Assembly: GCF_026013545.1 (NCBI RefSeq)
Contig: NZ_JAPDOG010000013.1
Location: forward strand, 1 to 64,000
From: Defluviimonas salinarum
GTDB taxonomy: Bacteria; Pseudomonadota; Alphaproteobacteria; Rhodobacterales; Rhodobacteraceae
DNA: 64,000 nt
Direction of reading: 5' to 3'
Positions 29,716 through 38,033 of the stretch are shown piece by piece. The notes under the pieces were generated by a model. It saw nothing but the letters and a program-made list of their open reading frames with translations. It was not told the DNA's origin and did not search any database. The translations under genes and the position numbers were made by a program. Each line of letters starts with the position of its first letter. Position 1 is the first letter of the stretch.

Positions 29716-29743
29716 AAAAACGCGCCCCTCGGGGCGCGTTTTT
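29716..29743. terminator. Bidirectional terminator between DUF6280 and popZ
   Basis: AAAAACGCGCCCC, a two-base loop, GGGGCGCGTTTTT: perfect 13-pair symmetry with T-runs on both strands. It serves the DUF6280 gene on plus and the popZ operon on minus. Confidence 0.9.
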
Positions 29744-29772
29744 CGTTTCCGTTTCCAAGACCGGGGCGCGGT

Positions 29773-30744
29773 TCAGTCGGACTTGCGTGCGTCGAGCGCC
29801 CGTTGAATCTCGCGTCGAACCAGCATGCGCATGTTGCGGGTCACGCGCTCGCCGAGAGGTCCTTGCAGCTCCTGCCGGATCAGCTCGGCCACGAGCGCGC
29901 GCAGGGCTTCGATCTCGGCGTCCTCGACGTGGTCCTCGACATCATCGGACCAGAATGCGCTTGCTTGTCCGGGGGCAGCCGCGGGCTCAACGGCGGAGTC
30001 CGGCTCCGTCATTCCGGTGTCAGCAACCGCGTCGGCGGCCGTCAGATGGAGCCGGCGTGCCGGTCCGGGTTCAGCTGCCTCCTCGACCTCGATATCAGGA
30101 TCGGGGGCCTCGGCCGTCTCATCGCGATCAGGCGACTCGGGCTGTACGTCCGGAGCGTCGGACATGGGGTTTTCGTCGTCATCGGTAAAGACTGCCCATG
30201 GCTCGTCATCGTAGCGATCCTGTGATGCCTCGGTGTGGCGGTCGCCCTCTTCGTCGGCCAAGTCGACATCTGCACTCGCTTCCGCGAAGCTCGGTGCGGA
30301 ATCCCCGGCCGCCGGCTCGTCCGTCTCTAAGCCGTCTTCGATGAACTCCTCTTGCGCGAGGGCCTCGTCCGGCACCGCGATCTCGCTGCCGTCCGGCTCG
30401 AAGTCGTCGCCGATTCTGGCGACCGCGACCTCGAGTTCGGCGATCGTCGCCTCCAGAGACTGCCGACCTGTGTCGGCGTGCAGTGCTTCGACCGCCGTCG
30501 GTGACTCGAGGTCGGCGGCCGTATCGAGGGCAGCGTCGGCGCCTTCCTCGGCCTCCGGCAGCAGCTCTTTCTCGTTCCCGGCGACCCTCAGCGCGTCGGT
30601 CAGGACCAGCTTGTCATCCGAATCGTCAGGCGCCGGAGTCCGCTCTGGCGCGGGGGCCGGGCGATGGCGCCCATCCTCTGACACTAGGCGGCGAATCGAG
30701 GAAAGCACGTCCTCAATTTCCGGATTCGTCCGCAGATCAGACAT
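29773..30744 (-). CDS. popZ: PopZ-like polar organizing protein (DUF2497)
   Basis: 323 residues in three parts: an N-terminal helix EIEDVLSSIRRLVSED (about 9–24) like the conserved SIRRIISED of PopZ; a long acidic, disordered middle (D/E/A/P-rich, about 30–275); and a C-terminal helical oligomerisation segment (EALRALVAELIRQELQGPLG, then RRLVRREI-type helix to the end). PopZ forms a polar meshwork that anchors ParB and cell-cycle proteins. The pcm–tolC–popZ order matches other alphaproteobacteria. The middle is much longer than in Caulobacter PopZ, which has about 177 residues in total. Identity is by architecture and synteny. Confidence 0.75.
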   Translation of the reverse strand: MSDLRTNPEIEDVLSSIRRLVSEDGRHRPAPAPERTPAPDDSDDKLVLTDALRVAGNEKELLPEAEEGADAALDTAADLESPTAVEALHADTGRQSLEATIAELEVAVARIGDDFEPDGSEIAVPDEALAQEEFIEDGLETDEPAAGDSAPSFAEASADVDLADEEGDRHTEASQDRYDDEPWAVFTDDDENPMSDAPDVQPESPDRDETAEAPDPDIEVEEAAEPGPARRLHLTAADAVADTGMTEPDSAVEPAAAPGQASAFWSDDVEDHVEDAEIEALRALVAELIRQELQGPLGERVTRNMRMLVRREIQRALDARKSD

Positions 30745-30813
30745 GGAAACACCTCAACCGTTCGGACTCTCATTGTAGAGCGCCCCGGCCGAGCCGGCAA
30801 CCGAGGCCGGCGC

Positions 30814-32190
30814 TCAGTTCCTGCCGATCGCCTTCATGACCCGATCGAGGCTCTCGCCCTGCACCGAGGTCAGCGGCGCGGACTTGACGGCGTTGTAATA
30901 GCCTTCCGGATCGTAGATCGGCACGCCAAGGCCCAGTTGCTCGGCCGTCAGCAATCCCATCGACGACAGGAGCGCATAAATCGCGATCTGGTATCTCGCC
31001 TCGGCGGAAATCCGGTTGCCGCGCGCGTCCAGAAGCTCCTGCTCGGCGTCGAGCACGTCGAGCGTCGTGCGGGCGCCGAGCTTGGCCTCTTCGCGTACAC
31101 CGTCATAGGCGATCGTGGCGGCCTCTATCTCGAGCTCGGCGGCGGAGATCTGCGCACGCGCGACCTCGATCTCGGCCCAGGCGGTGCCAAGGTCGCGAAC
31201 CACGTTCACGCTCGACTGCAGCAGCACCGACCGCGCCGCGTCACGCTGCGCGATCGACTTGCGATGCAGCGACGAGAGTCGGCCGCCCGCATAGAGCGTC
31301 TGGTTCAGCTCGACGCCGACGGATGACGAGTCGTTGCCGTCCTCGTCGATGCCGACCGAGGCCCTGCCGATGATCGTGGGCATCCGCTCCGCCGCCGCGA
31401 GCGTGACCTGGAGGTCGGCCGCACGCGCCTGGAACTGCGCCTGGCGAATGGACGGATGGCTGCGCTGCGCGATCGCGCGGGCTTCCTCGATCGAACGCGG
31501 CAGGGCGGGGCCGCGCGGCGCCGCCGCAAGGCTGCCGGGATACTGGCCGGTGGCCGCCCGATAATCCTCGCGCGCCACGGCAAGCTCGCGCTCGGCTGCG
31601 GCAAGACCGGCCCGTGCGGCGGCAAGCCGCGCCTCGGCCTGCGCGACGTCGGTCCGCGTGACCTCGCCGACGTCGAACTGGTCTTGGGCGGCGCGCAGCG
31701 TCTCGCTCAAAACACGGACCGAGTTCTCGTTGATCGCGACGTTCTCGACCTGGCCGCGGACGACGAAATAGGCACGGACAGCCTCGAGCAGCACGTCCTG
31801 CTCGACACCGATCAGCGACTGGCGGGTCGCCAGAACCGTTTCCTTGGCGATGTCGACCCCGATCCGGTTGCGGCCGAAATCCAGCAGCGTCCACTGCGCA
31901 TTGAGCCCCAGAAACGACCTCAGCCCTTCGTTCTGCAAGTCGTTGGTATATCCGACGTCCAGCGCCCAGGCGGCAACCGGCCGCAGCGTCGAGACCGCGG
32001 TGGCCACGTCCTCGTCGGCGGCGCGCAGCACGGCGCGGTTCTGCTCGATGATATTGGAGGTCCGGTAAGCGGCAACCAACGCGTCGGCGAGAGTCTCGGC
32101 CCAGGCCGGAGCCGCCGCGACCAGCGAGAGGGCCGTTAGCCCGGCGGTCAGCGCACGCCTGGAGGGGAGGAATTTCGTCGAAGGTTTCAT
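30814..32190 (-). CDS. tolC: TolC family outer-membrane efflux protein
   Basis: 458 residues. Signal peptide through PAWAE; two outer-membrane-factor repeats, the first starting ETLADALVAAYRTSNIIEQN, the second around EEARAIAQRSHPSIRQAQFQ. Conserved YDGVREEAKLGARTTLDVLD is the family C-terminal pattern. Forms the trimeric exit duct for type I secretion and RND pumps. Follows pcm by 51 bases and precedes popZ by 69; probably one operon. Confidence 0.92.
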   Translation of the reverse strand: MKPSTKFLPSRRALTAGLTALSLVAAAPAWAETLADALVAAYRTSNIIEQNRAVLRAADEDVATAVSTLRPVAAWALDVGYTNDLQNEGLRSFLGLNAQWTLLDFGRNRIGVDIAKETVLATRQSLIGVEQDVLLEAVRAYFVVRGQVENVAINENSVRVLSETLRAAQDQFDVGEVTRTDVAQAEARLAAARAGLAAAERELAVAREDYRAATGQYPGSLAAAPRGPALPRSIEEARAIAQRSHPSIRQAQFQARAADLQVTLAAAERMPTIIGRASVGIDEDGNDSSSVGVELNQTLYAGGRLSSLHRKSIAQRDAARSVLLQSSVNVVRDLGTAWAEIEVARAQISAAELEIEAATIAYDGVREEAKLGARTTLDVLDAEQELLDARGNRISAEARYQIAIYALLSSMGLLTAEQLGLGVPIYDPEGYYNAVKSAPLTSVQGESLDRVMKAIGRN

Positions 32191-32241
32191 TCGGTCTCTC
32201 TCTCCCGTCGCCGTTGGCCGTCTCCCACTGCGGGAGCCGAC

Positions 32242-32895
32242 CTAGAGTGTGAACGTCCGCTTTTGATCGAACCCCGGCAGCACCGGTGCCGAAGCATTGA
32301 AGGCCAGCCGCCAGGTCACCTGGCCGTCGGCCTTGTGGCCGATCCGGCAAAGCCCGAGCGGTCCTTCCATGAACAGGCAGGCGATGCGCCCGCCTTCCTT
32401 GAGCTGGGCGAGAACCGCGGCGGGCACGGTCTCGGCCGCACCTTCGACCACGATCGCGTCATAAGGGCCGTGCTTGGCGGCGCCGCCAGCAAGCGGAGCC
32501 TCGATCACCGCGGCATTGTCGGCGCCCTCGGCCGAGAGCCGGGACTGCGCCTGAGCGGCAAGCTCGGGATCTTCCTCGACCCCCACGACCGCCTCGGCGA
32601 TCCGCGCGATCACCGCCGTCGTGTAGCCGAGCCCGCAGCCGATATCGAGCACGAGGTCGCTCGGCTGGATGTCGAGAGCGTCCAGCATCTTGGCGAGGGT
32701 CCGCGCCTCGAGCATCTCGCGGCCGGCGCCGATGGCGAGATTGCCGCCGACATAGGCGGCCTCGCGGCGAGAGCCCGGCACGAACGCCTCACGCGGGACC
32801 GAGAGCATCGCTTCGATGATCGGAAATTTCGTGACGTCGTTGGGACGGACCTGGGTATCGACCATCATCGTGCGAAGGGCGGCGAAATCGGTCAT
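32242..32895 (-). CDS. pcm: Protein-L-isoaspartate O-methyltransferase family protein
   Basis: 217 residues. [27 protein letters not shown] and [20 protein letters not shown] (SAM motif I) are typical of the PCMT-like proteins that precede tolC in alphaproteobacteria. True PCMT repairs isoaspartyl residues; this subgroup is shorter in the C-terminal half and its substrate is not proven. First gene of the pcm–tolC–popZ series. A long frame on the opposite strand is a shadow. Confidence 0.85.
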   Translation of the reverse strand: MTDFAALRTMMVDTQVRPNDVTKFPIIEAMLSVPREAFVPGSRREAAYVGGNLAIGAGREMLEARTLAKMLDALDIQPSDLVLDIGCGLGYTTAVIARIAEAVVGVEEDPELAAQAQSRLSAEGADNAAVIEAPLAGGAAKHGPYDAIVVEGAAETVPAAVLAQLKEGGRIACLFMEGPLGLCRIGHKADGQVTWRLAFNASAPVLPGFDQKRTFTL

Positions 32896-33047
32896 TGACT
32901 GAACTCATGGCATTGGCTTCAGGTTGCCCAACCTCTTGCCACAGAAAGAAAGGAGGGGCAACGGGGCAGGATGTCCTCAACTGGCAACTTCCGGCGCGCT
33001 ATCGGCTTGCGCGACGATTTGGCATGGTATATCTCGCTTCCACCTCC

Positions 33048-33121
33048 GGCGGGTTGGCGGAGAGGTTACGCAGCGGATTGCAAATCCGTGAAGACCGGTT
33101 CGATTCCGGTACCCGCCTCCA
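33048..33121 (+). tRNA. tRNA-Cys (GCA)
   Basis: Acceptor GGCGGGT (33048–33054) pairs with ACCCGCC (33111–33117), then TCCA, so CCA is encoded. The anticodon loop TTGCAAA places GCA at 33080–33082 on the stem GCGGA/TCCGT. The T arm holds GGTTCGATTCC. The sequence downstream contains a decayed insertion element, but no second copy of the tRNA 3' end was seen. Confidence 0.95.
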
Positions 33122-33324
33122 CTTCCTTCTGAAACATGGGCTTGGCGGCCGGACGGTCGGGTGTGATGACTGGTGGGGCACACGCCCTAGGAAGCCGTTA
33201 TCCCATCTAAGTTCTTCAAGACACGGGATTTCTCAATTCCGATGGCTACCCCACTGCCCCTGTGGCCAGGGCCCACTGATTTCGCGTCGGTGGCATGGTT
33301 CGGGCTCCGCAAGCGGATCTGAAC

Positions 33325-33862
33325 ATGACCAACCCTTTCTAGCTGACGGATGGAGGAGGATCAGAAATCGGTTCAGCGGACCGTTTTCCCGACGACCCAG
33401 ATGGTGCGTCTTCAACCGATCGCCGCTCGGTCGATCCACTGGATCGCTTGCTGACGCGCCTCGAGTCCCACGAGCCATGGCAAGCCGCGATTAGATGACC
33501 GGCGCGCGGCGAGTGGCATTGTCTTTATTAATCGCCATGGGTCGCGGTGGTGCGATGCACCTTGCGGGTGCGGACCGCCCAAGACCCTCTACAACCGCTG
33601 GAAGCGACGCGGCGACAGGGGGGGCTTCGCCCCGGATCGTGGAAGGTCTCGCCTCCGAAGGTCGGCGCTCCTGCACCACCCCGTGGGGCACCATCCAGGC
33701 TGGTTCCGAGAAGCACTAAAAGACAAGGGGATACGCCTCTGTATCCCCGGCCGTGAGTCCAACGCAAAAGCCGTCCGCTCCGACAAGCGCCGCGACATGC
33801 GGCGCAACCGGATCGAGATCATGTTCGGACGTCCGAAGGGCTGGCGCCTCGTCGCAACCTGA
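33325..33862 (+). pseudogene. Decayed IS5-family transposase after tRNA-Cys
   Basis: The region 33122–34064 lacks an intact gene. From 33325, MTNPF then a stop then LTD resembles the start of IS5-family transposases of Rhodobacterales. From about 33497, ASGIVFINRHGSRWCDAPCG and GPPKTLYNRWKRRGD follow the family text closely; after a large internal deletion GWFREALKDKGIRLCIPGRE and RRNRIEIMFGRPKGWRLVAT continue to a stop at 33862. At least one stop and two frame changes make it inactive. The catalytic DDE core is mostly gone. I see nothing recognisable in 33122–33324 or 33863–34064. Confidence 0.8.
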
Positions 33863-34064
33863 TACGGCGGATGCCTTCTGAAGATCCATGTGTCTGGAAC
33901 CCGGCCCGCGAAACCTGCCGCCGCCGCCGGGCGCAGATCACTTCATTGTCAGGGCGCCAAACTTGTGCGGCTCCGTGCTGCCACTTACCCTTCGGGCACC
34001 ACTTTTCCCAAGCGGATGTCATCTGGATGTCCTGTCGTCAGGTATTTCACCGAAGGACTTCGAC

Positions 34065-34484
34065 ATGAGCGACAGAAAGCAGTGGCTTACCCTCGCCTTC
34101 CTCGCGGCTCTGGCCGCCGGGCCCGTCTTCGCCGATACCGAAATCACCAAAGACGTCGTGATGAGCCACCTTCAGGGTGTGGGTCAGCTCGACGTGGGCG
34201 CGGCGGTCGCGCCGTATGCTGACGACGCCACGCTCATCTTGGCCGACAAGGTCTACCACGGGTCCGACGAAATCCGTGGCTTCTTCAAGACCTTCTTTGC
34301 CGAGTTCTCGCAGGCCGACGTCTCCATGGAAACCGAAGCGCTCGTATTCGAGGGAAACACCGCTCTCACGACGTGGAATGCCGAGTCGCCGAACAATGTC
34401 TATGAATTCGGTGCGGATACTTTCGTTGTGCAGTATGGAAAGATCGTGAGCCACACGATGGCCGCGCGCATTACCCCGAAATAG
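34065..34484 (+). CDS. Secreted SnoaL/NTF2-like fold protein
   Basis: 139 residues. Signal peptide MSDRKQWLTLAFLAALAAGP ending VFADT, then a cone-shaped SnoaL/DUF4440 pattern: HLQGVGQLDVGAAVAPYADD, GSDEIRGFFKTFFAEF and TALTTWNAESPNNVYEFGAD. Secreted members are of unknown function; some are ketosteroid-isomerase-like binding proteins. GAAGGAC lies seven bases upstream. It is isolated between the IS remnant and a terminator. Confidence 0.75.
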   Translation: MSDRKQWLTLAFLAALAAGPVFADTEITKDVVMSHLQGVGQLDVGAAVAPYADDATLILADKVYHGSDEIRGFFKTFFAEFSQADVSMETEALVFEGNTALTTWNAESPNNVYEFGADTFVVQYGKIVSHTMAARITPK

Positions 34485-34565
34485 CGGCTCGCGATTTGGG
34501 CCGCGGCGGCGGTTTCTTCCCCGCCGACTTCAAGCAGGAGCAGTCGCCGTCCGACCCGGAAACGA

Positions 34566-34591
34566 AAAGGCCCGCCGGGGGGCGGGCCTTT
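34566..34591 (-). terminator. Terminator of alanine dehydrogenase
   Basis: AAAGGCCCGCC with GGCGGGCCTTT and a four-base loop; on the minus strand it ends in TTTTCGTTT, 22 bases beyond the ald stop. The plus-strand side has only TTT, so it acts mainly on ald. Confidence 0.85.
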
Positions 34592-34612
34592 GGCGTCGCG
34601 TGAGGGGCGATG

Positions 34613-35731
34613 TCAGATCTTCAGCGCGGCTTCGGCGGTGATCGTCTCGAGCCCGAGTGCCTCGCCCACGGCGGCATAGGTGAGCTTGCCGGCATGGACG
34701 TTGAGGCCGTTCAGGAGATGCACGTCGTCGGCGCAGGCCTGGCGCCAGCCCTTGTTGGCGAGGGCGAGCATGAACGGCATCGTCGCGTTGCCGAGCGCGA
34801 TCGTCGAGGTGCGGGCGACGGCGCCCGGCATGTTGGCCACGCAGTAGTGCATGATGCCGTCGACCTCGTAGACCGGGTCCTGGTGCGTCGTGGCGCGCGA
34901 GGTCTCGAAGCAGCCGCCCTGGTCGATGGCGACGTCGACGAGCGCGGCGCCGGGCTTCAGCTCTTTCAGCTGCGCCCTGGTGATCAGCTTCGGCGCGGCG
35001 GCGCCGGGGATCAGCACGGCGCCGATGATCATGTCGGCCTGGCGTGCCAGCTCGATGATGTTGCCGGCCGAGGCATAGGAGGTCTTGAAGGTGCCGCCGA
35101 AGACGTCGTCGAGATAGCGCAGGCGCGGGATCGAGCGGTCGAGCACGGTGACATCCGCGCCCATGCCGGCCGCGATCTTCGCCGCATGGGTGCCGACGAC
35201 GCCGCCGCCGATGACGATGACCTTGGCCGGGCCGACGCCGGGCACGCCGCCCATCAGCACGCCGCGGCCGCCGTTGGCCTTCTGCAGCGTCCAGGCGCCG
35301 ACCTGCGGCGCGAGACGGCCCGCGACCTCGGACATCGGCGCGAGGAGCGGCAGGCCGCCGTTGCGGTCAGTCACGGTTTCGTAGGCGATGCAGGTCGCGC
35401 CGGAGGCGAGGAGGTCCTTGGTCTGCTCCGGATCGGGCGCGAGGTGGAGGTAGGTGAAGAGGATCTGGCCCTCACGCAGCATCTTGCGCTCACCCGCCTG
35501 CGGCTCCTTCACCTTCACGATCATGTCGGCTTCGGCGAAGACATCGGCAGCCGTCGGCAGGATCGTCGCGCCGACCGCGGTGTAGTCCGCGTCAGCGAAG
35601 CCCGCGCCGAGGCCGGCGCCGGTCTCGATCACCACCTGGTGGCCATTCGCGATGGCCTCGCCCGCGGCGTTCGGCGTCATGCCGACGCGAAATTCCTGCG
35701 GCTTGATTTCCTTGGGGCATCCGATCTTCAT
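34613..35731 (-). CDS. ald: Alanine dehydrogenase
   Basis: 372 residues, NAD-dependent. Catalytic and substrate residues line up with the family: R15, K75 and H96; the Rossmann loop is [20 protein letters not shown]. It interconverts L-alanine and pyruvate plus ammonium, feeding carbon from alanine into central metabolism. Divergent from an Lrp/AsnC gene, the usual activator of ald in Rhodobacterales and rhizobia, with a 133-base A/T-rich shared region. Confidence 0.97.
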   Translation of the reverse strand: MKIGCPKEIKPQEFRVGMTPNAAGEAIANGHQVVIETGAGLGAGFADADYTAVGATILPTAADVFAEADMIVKVKEPQAGERKMLREGQILFTYLHLAPDPEQTKDLLASGATCIAYETVTDRNGGLPLLAPMSEVAGRLAPQVGAWTLQKANGGRGVLMGGVPGVGPAKVIVIGGGVVGTHAAKIAAGMGADVTVLDRSIPRLRYLDDVFGGTFKTSYASAGNIIELARQADMIIGAVLIPGAAAPKLITRAQLKELKPGAALVDVAIDQGGCFETSRATTHQDPVYEVDGIMHYCVANMPGAVARTSTIALGNATMPFMLALANKGWRQACADDVHLLNGLNVHAGKLTYAAVGEALGLETITAEAALKI

Positions 35732-35864
35732 GGGGTCCTCCCGAAATATTCATGCAGGGCAGGATGGCGCAGGCGGCATGAAATTGCTTTGAGATTTTTC
35801 TGGTCATTTGGGGTAGCTTTCGTGATAACTTCGAAGAACATGGGATTTGTTCGAAGGATCTTGC

Positions 35865-36329
35865 GTGATTATGCAACTCGACGCGACGGACAGGCGAATC
35901 CTGACGGTTCTGCAGAAGCAGGGGCGGATCACCAATGCCGAGCTTTCAGAGCAGGTGAACCTCTCGCCCTCGGCCTGCCACCGGAGGGTGCAGCGGCTCG
36001 AGGAGGAGGGCTATATCGATGGCTTCGTGGCGCTCCTGAACGCGCGCAAGCTCAGGCGGCCGACCACGGTCTTCGTCGAGATCACGCTCTCGGGTCAGGC
36101 CGACGAGGTCCTGGAGGAGTTCGAGCGGGCGGTGAAGCTGGTGCCGGACATCCTCGAATGCCACCTGATGGCGGGGTCGGCGGATTATCTCCTCAAGGTC
36201 GTGGCCGAGGATACCGAGGATTTCGCCCGCATCCACCGCCAGTTTCTCGCCCGGCTGCCGGGGGTGGCGCAGATGCATTCGTCCTTCGCGCTCAGGACGG
36301 TGCGGCAGACGACGGCGATCCCGGTCTGA
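35865..36329 (+). CDS. Lrp/AsnC family regulator, probable activator of ald
   Basis: 154 residues: N-terminal HTH (LDATDRRILTVLQKQGRITN, then VNLSPSACHRRVQRLEEEGY) and C-terminal RAM effector domain (FVEITLSGQADEVLEEFERA). The start is uncertain: GTG at 35865 has AAGGA at six bases, while ATG at 35871 is 12 bases from it, so GTG is preferred; the proteins differ by two residues. Divergent orientation makes ald the likely target and alanine the likely ligand (AldR-like). Confidence 0.88.
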   Translation: MIMQLDATDRRILTVLQKQGRITNAELSEQVNLSPSACHRRVQRLEEEGYIDGFVALLNARKLRRPTTVFVEITLSGQADEVLEEFERAVKLVPDILECHLMAGSADYLLKVVAEDTEDFARIHRQFLARLPGVAQMHSSFALRTVRQTTAIPV

Positions 36330-36338
36330 GGTCGTCGT

Positions 36339-36767
36339 TCAGTCGCTCCCCGGCCCGAAACGCCGTGGCATGACCCGGCCACTTTCATGGGCCTGACCGT
36401 CTCGGATCAGCAGGCTTGAGAAAGTTTCGCTGGCGGTAATTCGGATCAGAAGGTTTGAGAGCGTTTCGCTGGTGGCGATTCGGGCGGGCGGGAAGAAAAG
36501 CACTGTGCCGACGAGAATCTGAAGCACGACGACGATGTTGAGCCAGGTGCGGAACGGTTCTTTTTTGGTCTTATGCCGCAATCGGTGTTGCGCGAGTTTC
36601 GCGCCGCCGCCACCGAAAAACGCGGCGAGCAACAGAGTTTGCTCGGAGATACGCCAGTCGCCGGTTCGCGCCCTTTTCTTGTCGATGGCGAACAAGAGGT
36701 AGGAAAATGCGTTCGTGACCCCGAGAACGCCGACGATCCAGGGCACTAATTCCACGAATGCACCCAT
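36339..36767 (-). CDS. DUF1294 family membrane protein with a duplicated tail
   Basis: 142 residues. VTNAFSYLLFAIDKKRARTG and RISEQTLLLAAFFGGGGAKL then RHKTKKEPFRTWL define DUF1294; two or three membrane helices, function unknown. Its start overlaps the stop of the upstream transglycosylase (both at 36767–36769), so the two are coupled. After the last helix, normal members end soon; here the tail carries two copies of a 13-residue unit (SETLSNLLIRIT, SETFSSLLIRDG) caused by a 39-bp tandem duplication. Confidence 0.8.
   Translation of the reverse strand: MGAFVELVPWIVGVLGVTNAFSYLLFAIDKKRARTGDWRISEQTLLLAAFFGGGGAKLAQHRLRHKTKKEPFRTWLNIVVVLQILVGTVLFFPPARIATSETLSNLLIRITASETFSSLLIRDGQAHESGRVMPRRFGPGSD
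36403..36480 (-). repeat. Two 39-bp tandem units inside the DUF1294 gene
   Basis: 36403–36441 and 36442–36480 match at 33 of 39 positions by eye; unit length is a multiple of three so the frame holds. Divergence between copies indicates the duplication is not recent. Confidence 0.8.
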
Positions 36768-37222
36768 CAACCGCGCAGGCCGGTTTCTTCGAGGAGGCCC
36801 ATGCGCTTGGCCTCGTAGTAATAGCCCTTGGAGTACCACATCACCGCCCGGTCGCGGTTGCCGCGCGCGACAAGCCAGGCGCCGCGCAGGTACTTGCCGG
36901 CGTAGCGCAGGTTGGTTTCGGCATCGAGGAGCCCCGCGGGGCGGCCGCGATAGCCCATCGTGCGGGCGGTCTGGGGATGGATCTGCATCAGCCCGTAGTA
37001 GGGGCCGTTGCGGGCTTCGGGGTTGTAGCCGCTCTCGCGCCGCACGACGCGGTGGATCAGATCCTCGGGCATGTCGTAGATGCGGGCGTATTTCGAGATC
37101 AGGCGGTTGACCTCGGCGGAGCCCTGCGGGCCGTCGCCACGGTGGCGGTGGCGCCGGGAGCCGCAGCCGGCGAGGCCGGCGAGGAGGAGCGCCAGGGCGG
37201 CGCGGCGGGGCAGGTCTGTCAT
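36767..37222 (-). CDS. Lytic transglycosylase lipoprotein (SLT domain)
   Basis: 151 residues. Lipoprotein signal with lipobox LAGC (C20), then an SLT goose-lysozyme-like domain: catalytic E63 in RRESGYNPEARNG, GLMQIHPQTARTMGYRGRPA, and NLRYAGKYLRGAWLVARGNR. It cleaves the murein glycan to 1,6-anhydro ends from the periplasmic side of a membrane. A basic His-Arg patch (residues 23–28) follows the lipid anchor. Longer upstream frames lack homology; ATG at 37222 has GGAGA upstream. Coupled to DUF1294. Confidence 0.9.
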   Translation of the reverse strand: MTDLPRRAALALLLAGLAGCGSRRHRHRGDGPQGSAEVNRLISKYARIYDMPEDLIHRVVRRESGYNPEARNGPYYGLMQIHPQTARTMGYRGRPAGLLDAETNLRYAGKYLRGAWLVARGNRDRAVMWYSKGYYYEAKRMGLLEETGLRG

Positions 37223-37378
37223 CGGGGTCTCCTTCCGTGGCGATTTGGTAGCCGAGTGGCGCGGCGGGGAAAAGGGGGCGGGGCCCCGGATGGGCGCGGC
37301 GGGCGATTTGGTGTATGTTTCTCGCGCGGCGCCGGCGCGGACGCGCCGCGGTGCCGCCTGCAAATGGGGGGGCAAGAC

Positions 37379-38026
37379 ATGGCTTATGTGGACTGGGAGA
37401 TCCGGGGGCCGAAGATCGCCGGGTGCAGCTGCGACTACGGCTGCCCGTGCGAGTTCAACGGGAGGCCGAGCCGGGGCTATTGCCGGGGGGTCGAGGCGCA
37501 TCTGATCGAGAAGGGGCATTTCGGCGAGGTGCCGCTTGACGGTCTGGTGGTAGCGGCCTGGTATCGCTGGCCCGGCGCGGTGCACGAGGGCGGCGGCGAG
37601 GTGCAGGGCATCATCGACAAGCGCGCGAGCCCGGAACAGGTCGAGGCGCTGTTCAAGATCCTCGGCGGCGAGGAGCAGGAACCGACCACGATGTTCAACA
37701 TCTACGGTTCGACGATGGAGAAGGAGTTCGATCCAGTCTTCGAGGAGATCCAGTTCGCCTGCGACATGGCGGCGCGGACGGGCTCGTTCCGGGTGGGCGA
37801 CATGCTGCGGCTCGACATCGAGCCGATCCGCAACCCGGTGACGGGCAAGCCGCACCGAGCGCGGATCGTGCTGCCGGAGGGGTTCGAGTTTTCGGAGGCC
37901 GAGATGGGCAGCGCGGACCTCAAGGTGAATGTCGAGGGGCTGGCCGATTTCGGTCACGACAAGTGCTATGGCGCCTTGTTCCATGCGGCTTACGGGCCGC
38001 AGGGGATCATCCGCGGCGCGGCCTGA
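37379..38026 (+). CDS. DUF1326 cysteine-rich protein
   Basis: 215 residues. The conserved cluster C16-x-C18-x3-C22-x-C24 (GCSCDYGCPCEFNG) with C35 suggests a metal site. The rest is the DUF1326 beta-rich body (GVEAHLIEKGHFGEVPLDGL, then GIIDKRASPEQVEALFKILG). Function unknown. The stop is seven bases before the DUF2182 membrane protein; the two families are repeatedly adjacent in my experience, so they likely form one system, perhaps for metal handling. Confidence 0.85.
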   Translation: MAYVDWEIRGPKIAGCSCDYGCPCEFNGRPSRGYCRGVEAHLIEKGHFGEVPLDGLVVAAWYRWPGAVHEGGGEVQGIIDKRASPEQVEALFKILGGEEQEPTTMFNIYGSTMEKEFDPVFEEIQFACDMAARTGSFRVGDMLRLDIEPIRNPVTGKPHRARIVLPEGFEFSEAEMGSADLKVNVEGLADFGHDKCYGALFHAAYGPQGIIRGAA

Positions 38027-38033
38027 CACGGCG

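Noticed and set aside
33048-34064. A genomic island integrated at tRNA-Cys
   Set aside because: No repeated tRNA 3' end, no integrase, and the stretch is under 1 kb with only a dead transposase.
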